Part shown: positions 16,821 through 25,324 of the stretch, in pieces
How the letters are laid out: every line of letters begins with the position of its first letter
Position numbering within the stretch: position 1 is the stretch's first letter
Source of the DNA: Deltaproteobacteria bacterium
GTDB lineage: Bacteria > Desulfobacterota > DSM-4660 > Desulfatiglandales > HGW-15
Direction of reading: 5' to 3'
DNA: 64,000 nucleotides
NCBI GenBank assembly: GCA_020060215.1
Contig: JAGVAP010000031.1
Span: 1 to 64,000 of the forward strand
The notes under the pieces: model-generated
Told to the model about the DNA's origin: nothing
Database searches by the model: none
Seen by the model: the letters and a program-made list of their open reading frames with translations, nothing else
Made by a program: the position numbers and the translations under genes

Positions 16821-17597
16821 TCAATCGGACTTGGCCTCCTTGTCCCAAGGGACCCGGCTCTGGATGCTCTTCTTCGCGAATTCCAGGTGTTCCCTGACCG
16901 CCCGCTCGATGCCGTCCTCATTGCGGGTCCTTAGGCACTCCAGGATCCGGGCATGGCCGTCAATGGCCTCCAGCGCCGTCTCCCCCAGGTAGAGGCTCTC
17001 CATGCGGTAGCGCAGCATGTGCCTTCGAAGGAGCTGACAGAGTTCCAGGAGTCGGGTGCTCCCGCTTGCGCGGGCGAGGATCTCGTGGAACTCCGCGTCC
17101 CTGTGCACGAAAGATCGAGGATTTCCTTCCTGGGCCTCGCGCCTGGACACGGCGATGTTTTCATCCAGGGCCCGGAGCTGATCAGGGGTCATTCTTTTCA
17201 TGGCCCAACGCGCGGCGAGGATTTCGTTCGCGGCACGGATCTCGCAGATCTCCTCCACCTCGCTCCATATGATCTTCTTTACCCTGTATCCCACCCTGGG
17301 GATGGACTCCAGAAGCCCCTCCCGCTCCAGCATGTGAAGGGCCTCTCTGACAGGGGTGCGCGACGTGTGGATCTCGCCGGCAAGCCTGCTTTCGGCCAGC
17401 CGCTCGCCTTGTGGGAAACGGCCGTTGAGAATGCTTTCCCTGATCTTTCGATAAACCTTTTCCCTGATGGAGACAGGGGGCTTGATGGAAAGCCGGATCT
17501 TGGGTTTCAACTCCCCGGGCGGGTCCTTGCGTCTTTGAGCCCGCTTCTTTTCCCCTCCCGCAGACGGTCTCCGACTTTTCATGATTGCCTTTGCCAT
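16821..17597 (-). CDS. GntR family transcriptional regulator (FadR/FCD subfamily)
   Basis: A 258-residue regulator. The winged helix (about residues 45-110) contains EKVYRKIRESILNGRFPQGERLAESRLAGEIHTSRTPVREAL HMLEREGLLE. An all-helical FCD ligand-binding domain follows, with the metal/acid-binding residues in HRDAEFHEILARASG and the later DGHARILECL segment. FCD-type regulators commonly sense organic acids and control the catabolic operon beside them. It is the first co-oriented gene upstream of the 2-oxoacid oxidoreductase/TRAP/LarA block and is the likely regulator of that block. The N-terminal 25 residues are Lys/Arg-rich; the start could be 17597 or an in-frame ATG 15 bases later. Confidence 0.9.
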   Translation of the reverse strand: MAKAIMKSRRPSAGGEKKRAQRRKDPPGELKPKIRLSIKPPVSIREKVYRKIRESILNGRFPQGERLAESRLAGEIHTSRTPVREALHMLEREGLLESIPRVGYRVKKIIWSEVEEICEIRAANEILAARWAMKRMTPDQLRALDENIAVSRREAQEGNPRSFVHRDAEFHEILARASGSTRLLELCQLLRRHMLRYRMESLYLGETALEAIDGHARILECLRTRNEDGIERAVREHLEFAKKSIQSRVPWDKEAKSD

Positions 17598-17801
17598 GTA
17601 TATAGCGGTAAGAACGTGGAAAATCCTTCTAAACCTGGCTTACTGTACCCCAGATTACGTGATCTTCGCGGCGGGTGTCAACTGAAACCGGTGAAATTCT
17701 CGGGATGGGTATTCCATCACGAAGACAACGTTCCGGAGGCATTGGGTGTGCGGGATGGGTGGAGCGGAGCGAAGCCCGTCAACCCTGGACGCGCGAACCT
17801 C
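17598..17801. other. Intergenic region between divergently transcribed genes, no gene seen
   Basis: Lies between the GntR gene and the efflux operon. It holds a family B hairpin (17751-17780). No confident promoter or operator was recognised. Confidence 0.4.
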
Positions 17802-17935
17802 GACGGTGTCGTAAAAAGCCCCGAGCAGCCAGTGCGTTCATGCCTCGACAAGCTCAGCACGAACGGAGCATCAGGAGGGACTCCGTTCACCCTGGGCCCG
17901 TCGAAGGGGTGAACGCGGCTTTTTACGAGACCGTC
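17802..17935. mobile_element. Putative 134-bp MITE-like element with 19-bp terminal inverted repeats
   Basis: Left end GACGGTGTCGTAAAAAGCC (17802-17820) and right end GGCTTTTTACGAGACCGTC (17917-17935) are reverse complements with one mismatch. The interior contains two further inverted segments resembling the CGACAAGCTCAGCACGAACG and CACCCTGGGCCCGTCGAAGG repeats. It has no coding capacity. The structure fits a non-autonomous miniature element or a composite palindromic repeat. Confidence 0.6.
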
Positions 17936-18117
17936 AATCTCAAGAGTGATGGGTTTCGCTTCGCTCCAACCATCCTACGAAATGCGCCCCGAACCCGCAC
18001 GGCGGTGCGAGGGCAGGGGGGACTTGATGTTTCGTATTCGCACCGATAAGCTAGGACTTGTGCGAAGATCCAGAAACAGGAGTGCGTACAGCATGACCAG
18101 ATCAAACGGGGAAGCCG

Positions 18118-19335
18118 ATGACCGAGCCTGATATCTCCAGACTGCGGATCGACAAGAGCAAGATCGCATCCCGAAGATCCCGAAGGGGCCGTTATCTCCT
18201 GCTTCTGATCCCACTGGTCCTGATCGTCGCGGCGTCTTACCTTTACGGGACGGGCACACTGAGGCCGGCCATGGAGGTGCAGGTTGTGCCCGTTCAGAGC
18301 ATCTTCCCCTCCCAGACCCTCACCCTCCTGAACGCGAGCGGGTATGTGGTGGCCCAGCGCAAGGCCGCCGTGGCCTCAAAGACCACCGGACGGCTCGTTG
18401 CGCTCCATGTGGAGGAGGGTGACAAGGTCCGGAAGGATCAGGTCATCGCCAGTCTCGACAATGAGGATGCCCGGGCGAGCCGGGCCAGGGCCGAGGCGAA
18501 CGTCCATCTTGCGCGGTCGAGGGTGGAGCGTGCGAAGGCCGATCTCGTGGAGGCCACGCTGGCCTACAACCGGAATAAGGAGCTTGCCTCAAAGGGGTTT
18601 GTCGCGAGGGCGGTTCACGATGCCAGTGAGGCCAGGTACAAGATGGCGTCGGCTGAACTCGCTGCGCAGGAGGCGGCGCTCAGGGCGAGTCAGGCCGCCC
18701 TTGCAGAGGCGGAGGTCCTGCTGGACTACGCCAACATCCGCGCGCCGTTTGACGCCGTGGTCCTCACCAAGAACGCGGATGTCGGGGACATCGTCACCCC
18801 CATCGGCGCAGCGGCCAATGCCAAGGCTGCGGTCGTGACCATTGCGGATATGGACTCCCTCATGGTCGAGGTGGATGTTGCGGAAGCAAACCTGGGACAC
18901 GTCAAGGCCGGTCAGCCATGCGAGATCAGGCTCGATGCCCTGCCCCAGACCCGGTTCCCCGGACTTGTCCACATGATTGTTCCGACCGCGGACAGGACCA
19001 AGGCCTCCGTGATGGTCAAGGTGGCCTTCAGGCAAAAGAGTCCTCAGGTCCTTCCGGAGATGAGCGCGAAGGTCGCCTTCCTCGCGCGCGAGCTCGAAGA
19101 CGGGGAACGGACTCCCTTCAAGGCGATCCCCGCTTCCGCCGTTCTCGAACAGAGCGCGGATCGGACCGTCTTCGTGATCGAGGGAGACCGCGCGGTGCTG
19201 AAATCCCTTCGCACCGGCAGGCGCTTCGACGACATGACGGAGGTCCTGGAAGGTCCCGAGACGGGCGAGAGGGTGATCGTGGCGCCTCTCGGAAAGCTCA
19301 GGGAAGGGACCAAGGTGAAGGTGCCGGAAAAGTGA
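18118..19335 (+). CDS. Efflux membrane fusion (adaptor) protein, MacA/HlyD family
   Basis: A 405-residue periplasmic adaptor anchored by one N-terminal TM segment (YLLLLIPLVLIVAASYLYG, residues about 28-46). A biotinyl-lipoyl half motif (AVASKTTGRLVALHVEEGDKVRKDQVIA) is followed by an alpha-helical hairpin coiled coil rich in Ala/Glu (about residues 105-200). The second lipoyl half (IRAPFDAVVLTKNADVGDIV) and beta-barrel domains then follow. It starts an operon with an ABC ATPase and two permeases and would couple them to an outer-membrane channel or act in envelope lipid/peptide export. ATG at 18118 behind GGGGAAG. Confidence 0.9.
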   Translation: MTEPDISRLRIDKSKIASRRSRRGRYLLLLIPLVLIVAASYLYGTGTLRPAMEVQVVPVQSIFPSQTLTLLNASGYVVAQRKAAVASKTTGRLVALHVEEGDKVRKDQVIASLDNEDARASRARAEANVHLARSRVERAKADLVEATLAYNRNKELASKGFVARAVHDASEARYKMASAELAAQEAALRASQAALAEAEVLLDYANIRAPFDAVVLTKNADVGDIVTPIGAAANAKAAVVTIADMDSLMVEVDVAEANLGHVKAGQPCEIRLDALPQTRFPGLVHMIVPTADRTKASVMVKVAFRQKSPQVLPEMSAKVAFLARELEDGERTPFKAIPASAVLEQSADRTVFVIEGDRAVLKSLRTGRRFDDMTEVLEGPETGERVIVAPLGKLREGTKVKVPEK

Positions 19336-20033
19336 TGTCCCCAAGGCCCATCGTCGAAGTGCGAGATCTCAGCAAGTCCTACCGAAGGGGGGATCAGACC
19401 CTCCCCGTTCTCGAATCCATCTCCCTGGTCATCTATGAAGGCGACTTCCTCGCCCTGATGGGCCCTTCCGGCTCGGGCAAGAGCACCCTCCTGAACCTGA
19501 TCGCCGGGCTGGACCGCGCAGACCATGGGTCCGTCACCGTAGGCGGGCTGGAGATCACCTCCCTCTCCCAGTCCGAGCTTGCAAGATGGAGAGCGGGAAA
19601 CGTGGGGTTCATCTTTCAATTCTACAACCTCATCCCTGTGCTCACGGCCTTTGAAAATGTGGAGCTGCCGCTGCTCCTGACCGGGCTCTCGAAGAGGGAG
19701 CGCCGCGAGCATGTCGCTGCGGTGCTGGAGCTTGTCCGCCTTGAAGAACGGATGGACCACTATCCCTCCCAGCTTTCGGGAGGACAGCAGCAGCGCGTGG
19801 CCATTGCCAGGGCGTTGATCTCCGACCCCGCCATCCTGGTGGCCGACGAGCCGACCGGTGACCTGGACCGCGGTTCGGCCGAGGAGGTCCTCACGTTGAT
19901 GGAGCGCCTCAACCGCGATCTCGGGAAGACCATCATCATGGTGACCCATGACCCCCGCGCAGCCAGGAAGGCCCACACCCTCAAGGTGCTGGAAAAAGGA
20001 GTTCTCGCCCATGCTGTGGAGGCTGCTCTTTAG
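19335..20033 (+). CDS. ABC transporter ATP-binding protein (MacB/LolD type)
   Basis: A 232-residue ATPase: Walker A GPSGSGKST, Q-loop in FIFQFYNLIPVLTAFENVELPL, signature LSGGQQQRVAIARAL, Walker B ILVADEPTGDLD, H-loop MVTHD. The FYNLIPVLT segment is typical of LolD/MacB/FtsE-class ATPases. Its ATG shares the A of the adaptor gene's TGA (TGATG). It overlaps the following permease by 23 bases, so the genes are translationally coupled. Confidence 0.93.
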   Translation: MSPRPIVEVRDLSKSYRRGDQTLPVLESISLVIYEGDFLALMGPSGSGKSTLLNLIAGLDRADHGSVTVGGLEITSLSQSELARWRAGNVGFIFQFYNLIPVLTAFENVELPLLLTGLSKRERREHVAAVLELVRLEERMDHYPSQLSGGQQQRVAIARALISDPAILVADEPTGDLDRGSAEEVLTLMERLNRDLGKTIIMVTHDPRAARKAHTLKVLEKGVLAHAVEAAL

Positions 20034-21165
20034 AAACGCCTTCAGACGGAAACTGCGGACCGGGCTGACCCTGTGCGGTCTCTGCGTGGCGATTCTCGCC
20101 TTCGGCCTTCTCCGGACCGTCATCGACGCATGGTATGCGGGCGTGTCAGGGGCTTCGTCGACACGACTGGTCACCAGGAACGCCATCTCCCTCACGTTTC
20201 CCCTTCCCTTGTCTTATGAGGACAGGATCAGGACTGTTGCCGGCGTAAAGGACGTTGCGCATGGGACCTGGTTCGGCGGGATCTATATCGAGATGAAGAA
20301 CTTCTTCGCCAACTTTGCCGTGGAGCCCGAGAGCTTCCTCGACATGTACCCCGAATATGTCCTTCCGGAAAACCAGAGGCAGGACTTCCTCAAGGATCGA
20401 AAGGGCTGCGTGGTGGGGGAAAAGCTGGCTAAACGCTTCGGGTGGCGAATCGGCGACGTCGTTCCTATGACCGGGACGATCTTTCCCGGGAACTGGGATC
20501 TGGTGATCCGGGGCATCTACCGGGGCAAGTACAAGACGGCCGATGAGACGCAATTGTTCTTCCATTGGGAGTACCTGAACGAGTATTTGAAGAAGCACCA
20601 GGCGCGATGGGCCGATCATGTCGGGTTCTTCTTCATTTCCGTGGCCCACGCGGATCTTGCTGCGGCGACGGCCGAGGCCGTGGACCGGCTCTTCAGGAAC
20701 TCCTTTGCCGAGACGCTGACCGAGACGGAGAAGGCGTTTCAGCTGGGCTTCGTGTCCATGACCGAGGCCATTCTGATGGTGATCCGGCTGGTCTCCTTCA
20801 TCGTCATCGTGATCATCATGGCTGTCGTGGCCAACACCATGGCCATGTCGGTCCGCGAGCGCATGGGGGAGTACGCTGTGTTCAAGACCCTCGGGTTCGG
20901 CGGTGGGTACCTGGGCCTGATGATCTTCGGGGAGTCCCTTCTGATCTCGACCCTGGGCGCCGTGCTGGGGATCGTATGCACCTTCCCCGCGGTGGACGCC
21001 TTTGCCCGCACCGTGGGCGAATATTTCCCCATCTTCCGCATCAAACCCGAGACGCTCTGGCTCGAGCTTGCGGCCGGTGTCGCGGTCGGCCTGGTGGCCG
21101 CAGCGCTCCCGGCCTGGCGGGCGGCGACCGTACCCATTGCCGAGGGCCTGGGTAGAATGGGTTGA
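20011..21165 (+). CDS. ABC transporter permease, FtsX/MacB-like, first copy
   Basis: A 384-residue permease with a first TM near LTLCGLCVAILAFGLLRTVI, a large periplasmic MacB_PCD domain (about residues 45-260), and three C-terminal TM segments: MVIRLVSFIVIVIIMAVVANTMAM, LISTLGAVLGIVCTFPAV and LELAAGVAVGLVAAALPAWRAA. The RERMGEYAVFKTLGF motif after the second TM is the usual coupling-helix region. ATG at 20011 behind AAGGAG, inside the end of the ATPase gene. It probably forms a heterodimer with the second permease. Confidence 0.9.
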   Translation: MLWRLLFRNAFRRKLRTGLTLCGLCVAILAFGLLRTVIDAWYAGVSGASSTRLVTRNAISLTFPLPLSYEDRIRTVAGVKDVAHGTWFGGIYIEMKNFFANFAVEPESFLDMYPEYVLPENQRQDFLKDRKGCVVGEKLAKRFGWRIGDVVPMTGTIFPGNWDLVIRGIYRGKYKTADETQLFFHWEYLNEYLKKHQARWADHVGFFFISVAHADLAAATAEAVDRLFRNSFAETLTETEKAFQLGFVSMTEAILMVIRLVSFIVIVIIMAVVANTMAMSVRERMGEYAVFKTLGFGGGYLGLMIFGESLLISTLGAVLGIVCTFPAVDAFARTVGEYFPIFRIKPETLWLELAAGVAVGLVAAALPAWRAATVPIAEGLGRMG

Positions 21166-21275
21166 AGAGTCTGGACACGATTGACAGGATGAGCAGGATT
21201 GGAGAAGGACTGCCGCAGGTTGCGGTTTGTGCAAACGGTGACGGGTTTCTTGGCTGCAGAGAGCAGGAGAGGTCT

Positions 21276-21310
21276 CGCCACAAAGGCACGAGGGGAAGGA
21301 GATCTTTCTT
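21276..21310. repeat. Family C repeat copy
   Basis: GCCACAAAGGCACGAGGGGAAG in the 220-bp gap between the two permease genes, followed by CCTGTTATCCT-type repeat sequence (about 21335). Confidence 0.5.
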
Positions 21311-21385
21311 GTGAATCTTCATAATCCTGTGCCTCCTGTTATCCTAATCAAAGTTCTTTTTGTGATGTTCATGTGAGTGGTTTCG

Positions 21386-22552
21386 ATGCGACTGCTTTTT
21401 TTCTATAGCCTGCGAAATCTCCTCACACGCCGCCTGACGACCTTCCTGACCGCCGGGGGCATGGCCCTGGTGATCTTCGTCTTCGCCTCCATCCAGATGC
21501 TTGCCGAGGGACTGGAGAAGACCCTCGTTGAAACCGGGTCCGATGACAACGTGGTCGTGATCCGCCGCTCCTCTCAAAACGAAGTGCAGAGCGTCGTCGA
21601 TCGGGATCAGGCCGCTCTTGTGGAGATCGTGCCCGAGGCGGCCGCCGGCCCGGACGGCACACCGCTTCTGGCCAAAGAGGTGGTGGTCCTGATGGTGTTC
21701 GAGAAGCGGGGCTCGGGCGCAAAGGCCAATGTCACCATCCGGGGCATAGCACCCAACAGCCTCCGGCTGAGGCCTCAGGTGGAGCTGATTGCAGGCCGGC
21801 TGCCGAGACCGGGATCGTCGGAGGTCGCGGTGGGAAAGGGAATCGCCCAGGGGTTCAGGAACGCGGGGTTCGGAGAGCGCATCTCCTTTGCCATGAGGGA
21901 GTGGAGCGTGGTGGGGGTCTTCGATGCCGGAAAGACGGGGTATGGGTACGAGATCTGGGGCGATGCGGAGCAGCTCATGCAGGCCTTCCGCAGGCCCGCC
22001 TACTCTTCCATCCTTTTCAGGCTGAAAGACTCCGATTCCTTCGAAAAGGTGAAGGAGAGGATCCAGGGGGACCCGCGACTCACCCTGGAGGCCAAGCGGG
22101 AGACCACCTACTACAAGGACCAGTCCGAGATGATGGCCAAATTCCTGCGCATCCTGGGCCTGAGCTTGACCATCATCTTCTCCACCGGTGCGGTAGTCGG
22201 GGGCATGATCACCATGTATGCGGCGGTGGCCCATCGCACGCGGGAGATCGGCACCTTGAGGGCCCTGGGGTTCCAGCGTTCTGCAATCCTTTACGCCTTT
22301 CTCTCTGAGTCCATTCTGATCGGGCTGATCGGCGGATTGGCAGGGCTCTTCTTTTCCACTTTCCTGCAGTTCTTTACGGTCTCGACCGTGAACTTCCAGA
22401 CCTTCTCCGAACTGGCCTTTTCCTTTTCCCTCACCGTGGAGATCGCCGCGCAATCCCTGCTCTTCGCCCTGGTCATGGGGCTGGTCGGGGGGATTCTCCC
22501 TGCGATCCGGGCCTCGGGCATGAGGGTGGTTGACGCCTTGCGAGCAACATGA
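21386..22552 (+). CDS. ABC transporter permease, FtsX/MacB-like, second copy
   Basis: A 388-residue FtsX-family permease. TM1 is FLTAGGMALVIFVFASIQML; the extracytoplasmic domain spans about residues 45-260. C-terminal TMs are LGLSLTIIFSTGAVVGGMITMY, ILIGLIGGLAGLFFSTFLQFF and SLLFALVMGLVGGILPAIRAS. HRTREIGTLRALGF is the coupling motif. Start: ATG at 21386 or GTG nine bases earlier; neither has a strong ribosome site. It lies 220 bases after the first permease, separated by repeats, but in the same direction and evidently part of the same transporter. Confidence 0.88.
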   Translation: MRLLFFYSLRNLLTRRLTTFLTAGGMALVIFVFASIQMLAEGLEKTLVETGSDDNVVVIRRSSQNEVQSVVDRDQAALVEIVPEAAAGPDGTPLLAKEVVVLMVFEKRGSGAKANVTIRGIAPNSLRLRPQVELIAGRLPRPGSSEVAVGKGIAQGFRNAGFGERISFAMREWSVVGVFDAGKTGYGYEIWGDAEQLMQAFRRPAYSSILFRLKDSDSFEKVKERIQGDPRLTLEAKRETTYYKDQSEMMAKFLRILGLSLTIIFSTGAVVGGMITMYAAVAHRTREIGTLRALGFQRSAILYAFLSESILIGLIGGLAGLFFSTFLQFFTVSTVNFQTFSELAFSFSLTVEIAAQSLLFALVMGLVGGILPAIRASGMRVVDALRAT

Positions 22553-22687
22553 TTCCTTCCAGGGGACGTCTTAGGATGGATGAAGCTCCACCCATCCTGC
22601 CCTCGCCCGACCAGGGGGTAAACCCCGGACCGGCGGAGCCGAACGGTGGCTATTCAGGCGCATTCAGCTCACAGCTCCAGAATACTG

Positions 22688-22716
22688 TTGACAAGAGGGG
22701 CCCGCAGATATATCCT
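22688..22716 (+). promoter_or_regulatory. Candidate sigma-70 promoter for the homocysteine biosynthesis operon
   Basis: TTGACA, 17 bases, TATCCT. It lies about 430 bases before the first gene, implying a long leader. Confidence 0.5.
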
Positions 22717-23065
22717 ACCCGACAACTATGCAATCACGAAGGGAGGTGGTGGTGTGCAGATGATAATGTGTGAAGATGAGATGCGCCGCTCCGGCCTCAT
22801 GCGCATGGGGGAGGAATAAGGGCTGCTCTTGCCTGTACACAGGATCATCGCTGCACCGTCCCATCGTTTCCAGTCAGGCATCCCGCAATTCTTTACGCCT
22901 TGAGTAACCCCGTTTTCTCCCCCCTTTGGATCCAGTTCACTGACGAAGGTGAAATGCGTTAGCAGCCGTGTTGGCACATTCGTGTCCTTGATGCGCTCTT
23001 TTCAATATGCACACAACTTGGGAGAGGTCCAACTCGCTGAGGAGGCGTTCGAAGGAGGTGATGAC

Positions 23066-23119
23066 ATGGTATGGATAATGGCCGGGTTTTGCAGGTGTCC
23101 CAAAAGGAGCGACGATTGA
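23066..23119 (+). CDS. Possible 17-codon leader peptide upstream of the homocysteine gene
   Basis: ATG at 23066 follows AAGGAGGTGATGAC, an almost perfect anti-16S match at seven bases. The peptide begins MVWIMAGF and contains the motif CRCPKRSDD before a TGA. It ends 35 bases before the homocysteine biosynthesis gene. Such a strong ribosome site on so short an ORF suggests translation for regulation, perhaps reporting cysteine supply. This is inference, and no paired terminator was seen. Confidence 0.35.
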   Translation: MVWIMAGFCRCPKRSDD

Positions 23120-23154
23120 GTTAAACCCCCTGCAACCCGAGGAGGCGATAAGCG

Positions 23155-24402
23155 ATGGCAAAGACGGTACAGGAGATCAACGAGAGGATCAGAAGCGGCA
23201 AGGCGGTCGTGGTTACCGCCGAGGAGATCATCGATGTGGTGAAGCAAAAAGGCCGGAAAAAGGCGGCAGCCGAGGTCGACGTGGTCACCACCGGCACCTT
23301 TGCGCCCATGTGCTCATCAGGCGCATACTTCAACATAGGACACGCCAAGCCTCGCATCAAGATCGGCGGTGGAAAGGCGTCGCTCAACGATGTCCCGGTC
23401 TACACCGGGCTCGCTGCAGTCGATGTGTTCCTGGGCGCCACGGCCATCCCGGACGACGATCCCAGGAACAGGATTCATCCGGGGAGATTCCCCTACGGCG
23501 GGGGTCACGTCATCGAAGACCTCGTAGCCGGGAAGGATGTCAAGCTCACGGCCCATACCTATGGAACCGACTGTTACCCACGGCGTAAGCTGGAGACATG
23601 GATCAAGTTGGAAGACATGAACCAGGCCGTGCTGTTCAACATCCGCAACTGTTACCAGAACTACAACGTGGCGGTGAACCTGTCCGACCGCGTTATCTAT
23701 ACCTACATGGGGGTCCTGCAGCCCCGGCTCCGAAACGCCACGTACTGCAGCGCAGGGCAGCTCAGCCCCCTTTTCAACGATCCCTACTACCGGACCGTAG
23801 GCATGGGCACCCGCATCTTTCTCGGGGGAGGGATCGGGTATGTGGTGGACAGCGGGACCCAGCACAACCCGTCGGTTCCTCGAACGGACAAGGGCGTGCC
23901 CCGCGGCGGCGCAGGAACCCTCGCCATCAAGGGGGACCTCAAGCAGATGAGCCCTCGGTGGCTGCGCGGCGCCTCTTTTACGGGTTACGGCGCGACCATG
24001 GCCGTGGGTGTGGGGATCCCTATCCCCATCCTCGATGAAGAGATCCTGGACTTCACGTCGGTGGGCGATTCGGACCTGGTAGCCCAGGTGGTCGACTACA
24101 GCGACGCTTATCCCAATTTCGGAGCCGGAAGTGTGGGAGAGGTAACCTACGCACAGCTGAAGTCCGGCTCGATAGAGGTCAACGGCAAGGAGGTCCCCAC
24201 CGCAGGCCTCTCCTCTTACGCGAGGGCCAGGGAGATCGCCGCGATCCTGAAGGGCTGGATCGAAAGCGGCTCGTTCCTGCTGACCGAGCCCGTGTTCCTT
24301 CTTCCTTCCGCGGATTCGGGAATGACGTTCAAACCGCTCCGGGAAAGACCGATCAACAACCACGAACCATCCGAAAAACCGGCGACGCAGAAGGTTGCAT
24401 GA
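23155..24402 (+). CDS. Homocysteine biosynthesis protein (L-aspartate semialdehyde sulfurtransferase, DUF39/HcyBio)
   Basis: A 415-residue DUF39 protein. In methanogens and sulfate reducers this family, with a NIL/ferredoxin partner, makes homocysteine from aspartate semialdehyde and sulfide-derived sulfur, replacing the O-acylhomoserine route. Recognisable segments are VVTTGTFAPMCSSGAYFNIGHAKPR with the conserved Cys, AHTYGTDCYPRRKLETWI, NCYQNYNVAVN and GGGIGYVVDSGTQHNPS. ATG at 23155 behind GAGGAGG. The NIL-ferredoxin gene follows after 13 bases, the established gene pair. Confidence 0.92.
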   Translation: MAKTVQEINERIRSGKAVVVTAEEIIDVVKQKGRKKAAAEVDVVTTGTFAPMCSSGAYFNIGHAKPRIKIGGGKASLNDVPVYTGLAAVDVFLGATAIPDDDPRNRIHPGRFPYGGGHVIEDLVAGKDVKLTAHTYGTDCYPRRKLETWIKLEDMNQAVLFNIRNCYQNYNVAVNLSDRVIYTYMGVLQPRLRNATYCSAGQLSPLFNDPYYRTVGMGTRIFLGGGIGYVVDSGTQHNPSVPRTDKGVPRGGAGTLAIKGDLKQMSPRWLRGASFTGYGATMAVGVGIPIPILDEEILDFTSVGDSDLVAQVVDYSDAYPNFGAGSVGEVTYAQLKSGSIEVNGKEVPTAGLSSYARAREIAAILKGWIESGSFLLTEPVFLLPSADSGMTFKPLRERPINNHEPSEKPATQKVA

Positions 24403-24415
24403 AGGGAGGCCCGAT

Positions 24416-24823
24416 ATGATTACGAAACGACTTGTGCTGAGCTTTCCCCCCCCGCTGATCGACCAACCCGTGACCTTCGAGCTGGTGAGAAAGTACAACC
24501 TCAAGGTCAACATCCTGCGCGCCCGAATAACCCCCAGGGAGCAGGGCAGGCTGGTCTTGGAGGTCACGGGCAGCAGAAAGGACGTGGAGTCCGGCTTGAA
24601 TTTTCTTGAAGAGATGAAAGTGGAAGTGAAGGCGCTTGCCCTCGATGTGCAGTTCCACAAGGAGAAGTGCATCGAATGCTCGGCCTGCACTTCCGTATGC
24701 CCCAGCGGGGCTCTGTCCGTTCAAAGGCCCGACATGCACGTCTCCTTCGATCATGAAAAATGCATCGCTTGTGAGCTCTGTATTCCGGTGTGCCCGTTCA
24801 GTGTGATGGAGATTGTGTTTTAA
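24416..24823 (+). CDS. NIL-domain ferredoxin, homocysteine biosynthesis partner
   Basis: A 135-residue protein. The N-terminal NIL domain (about 1-75) is followed by a two-cluster ferredoxin (CIECSACTSVCPSGAL and CIACELCIPVCPFSVM). In the characterised methanogen pair this protein supports reductive sulfur transfer by the DUF39 partner. ATG at 24416 behind GGGAGG. An inverted repeat directly follows (24835-24860) and may end the operon. Confidence 0.92.
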   Translation: MITKRLVLSFPPPLIDQPVTFELVRKYNLKVNILRARITPREQGRLVLEVTGSRKDVESGLNFLEEMKVEVKALALDVQFHKEKCIECSACTSVCPSGALSVQRPDMHVSFDHEKCIACELCIPVCPFSVMEIVF

Positions 24824-24834
24824 GGTCTTGTGGC

Positions 24835-24860
24835 GGTTCCCACGCTCCCGCGTGGGAACC
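24835..24860. repeat. Perfect 11-bp palindrome GGTTCCCACGC/GCGTGGGAACC, possible terminator
   Basis: The stem has 11 perfect pairs with a TCCC loop, 11 bases after the ferredoxin stop and followed by TGTTTCT. The same GTTCCCACG core appears near 44800, so it is a dispersed repeat that may double as a terminator. Confidence 0.55.
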
Positions 24861-25017
24861 TGTTTCTGCGGGACGGACAAATCGGCCGGGGCACAGCAAT
24901 GAGAGCAGCGCGGCAACGAGGAAAACAGGAGACGACTGCACCCTGCAACCCACCACCTGCAACCATGGGGAAGGGGCGAGCGTGGGAATGAAGGGACCCT
25001 TAAAGGAGTAGAGCATG

Positions 25018-25320
25018 GATCTAAGGCGGGGGGCCTCATAGACGCCCGGCTGGGGGATGCCCACAAGCTCGTGAAGGAGTTCGAAGGTCCCTTCGACTTC
25101 GTCTTCTCCGATGCCGACCAGGAGTGATACACCCGGTATTTCAAGGCGCTCGATCCCAAGCTCGTGAGAGGCGGTGGTTTCACCGCGCACAACGTCAGTC
25201 ACGCCTATGGGGAGATCAAGCGTTTCCTGGATCATGTAGGGAGCCTCTCCAGCTACCGCACCACCATCGACCGATCGAGCAGTGCAGGGATATCGATAAG
25301 CGGCGAGCAGGAGCTTTCTT
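25018..25320 (+). pseudogene. Class I O-methyltransferase (Methyltransf_3 type) 3' remnant
   Basis: In one frame this stretch reads AGGLIDARLGDAHKLVKEF, then FDFVFSDADQE, a TGA at 25125-25127, then YTRYFKALDPKLVRGGGFTA and HNVSHAYGEIKRFLDH, ending in STI/ISIS-type sequence. That is the C-terminal half of a SAM-dependent O-methyltransferase (acidic FVFSDAD metal-binding motif, HNV after the GGG turn). The N-terminal SAM-binding half is absent, a stop replaces what is normally Trp, and the 3' end runs into a REP-like repeat. It is clearly decayed. Confidence 0.65.
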
Positions 25321-25324
25321 GCAG

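Larger units (their letters stand above)
22553..23154. other. 600-bp region: repeat, promoter and long leader of the homocysteine operon
   Basis: Contains a family B repeat (22570-22600), a good promoter (22688-22716), and about 430 bases of leader before the homocysteine gene, including a 17-codon ORF at 23066. Minus-strand readings through 22726-23161 have no recognisable family and shift frame; I do not call a gene there. Confidence 0.5.

Noticed and set aside
16709..16921. Upstream extension of the gamma subunit gene
   Set aside because: The extra codons are a family C repeat and the end of the GntR gene; the family N-terminus begins at 16708.
22977..23154. SAM-I or SAH riboswitch ahead of the homocysteine gene
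   Set aside because: Short stretches such as GGGAGAGGT and CTGCAACCCGAGG hint at them, but the ordered conserved core is absent.
22726..23161. Minus-strand open frames upstream of the homocysteine gene
   Set aside because: Two frames, no family, no ribosome sites; they cover the leader of a plus-strand operon.
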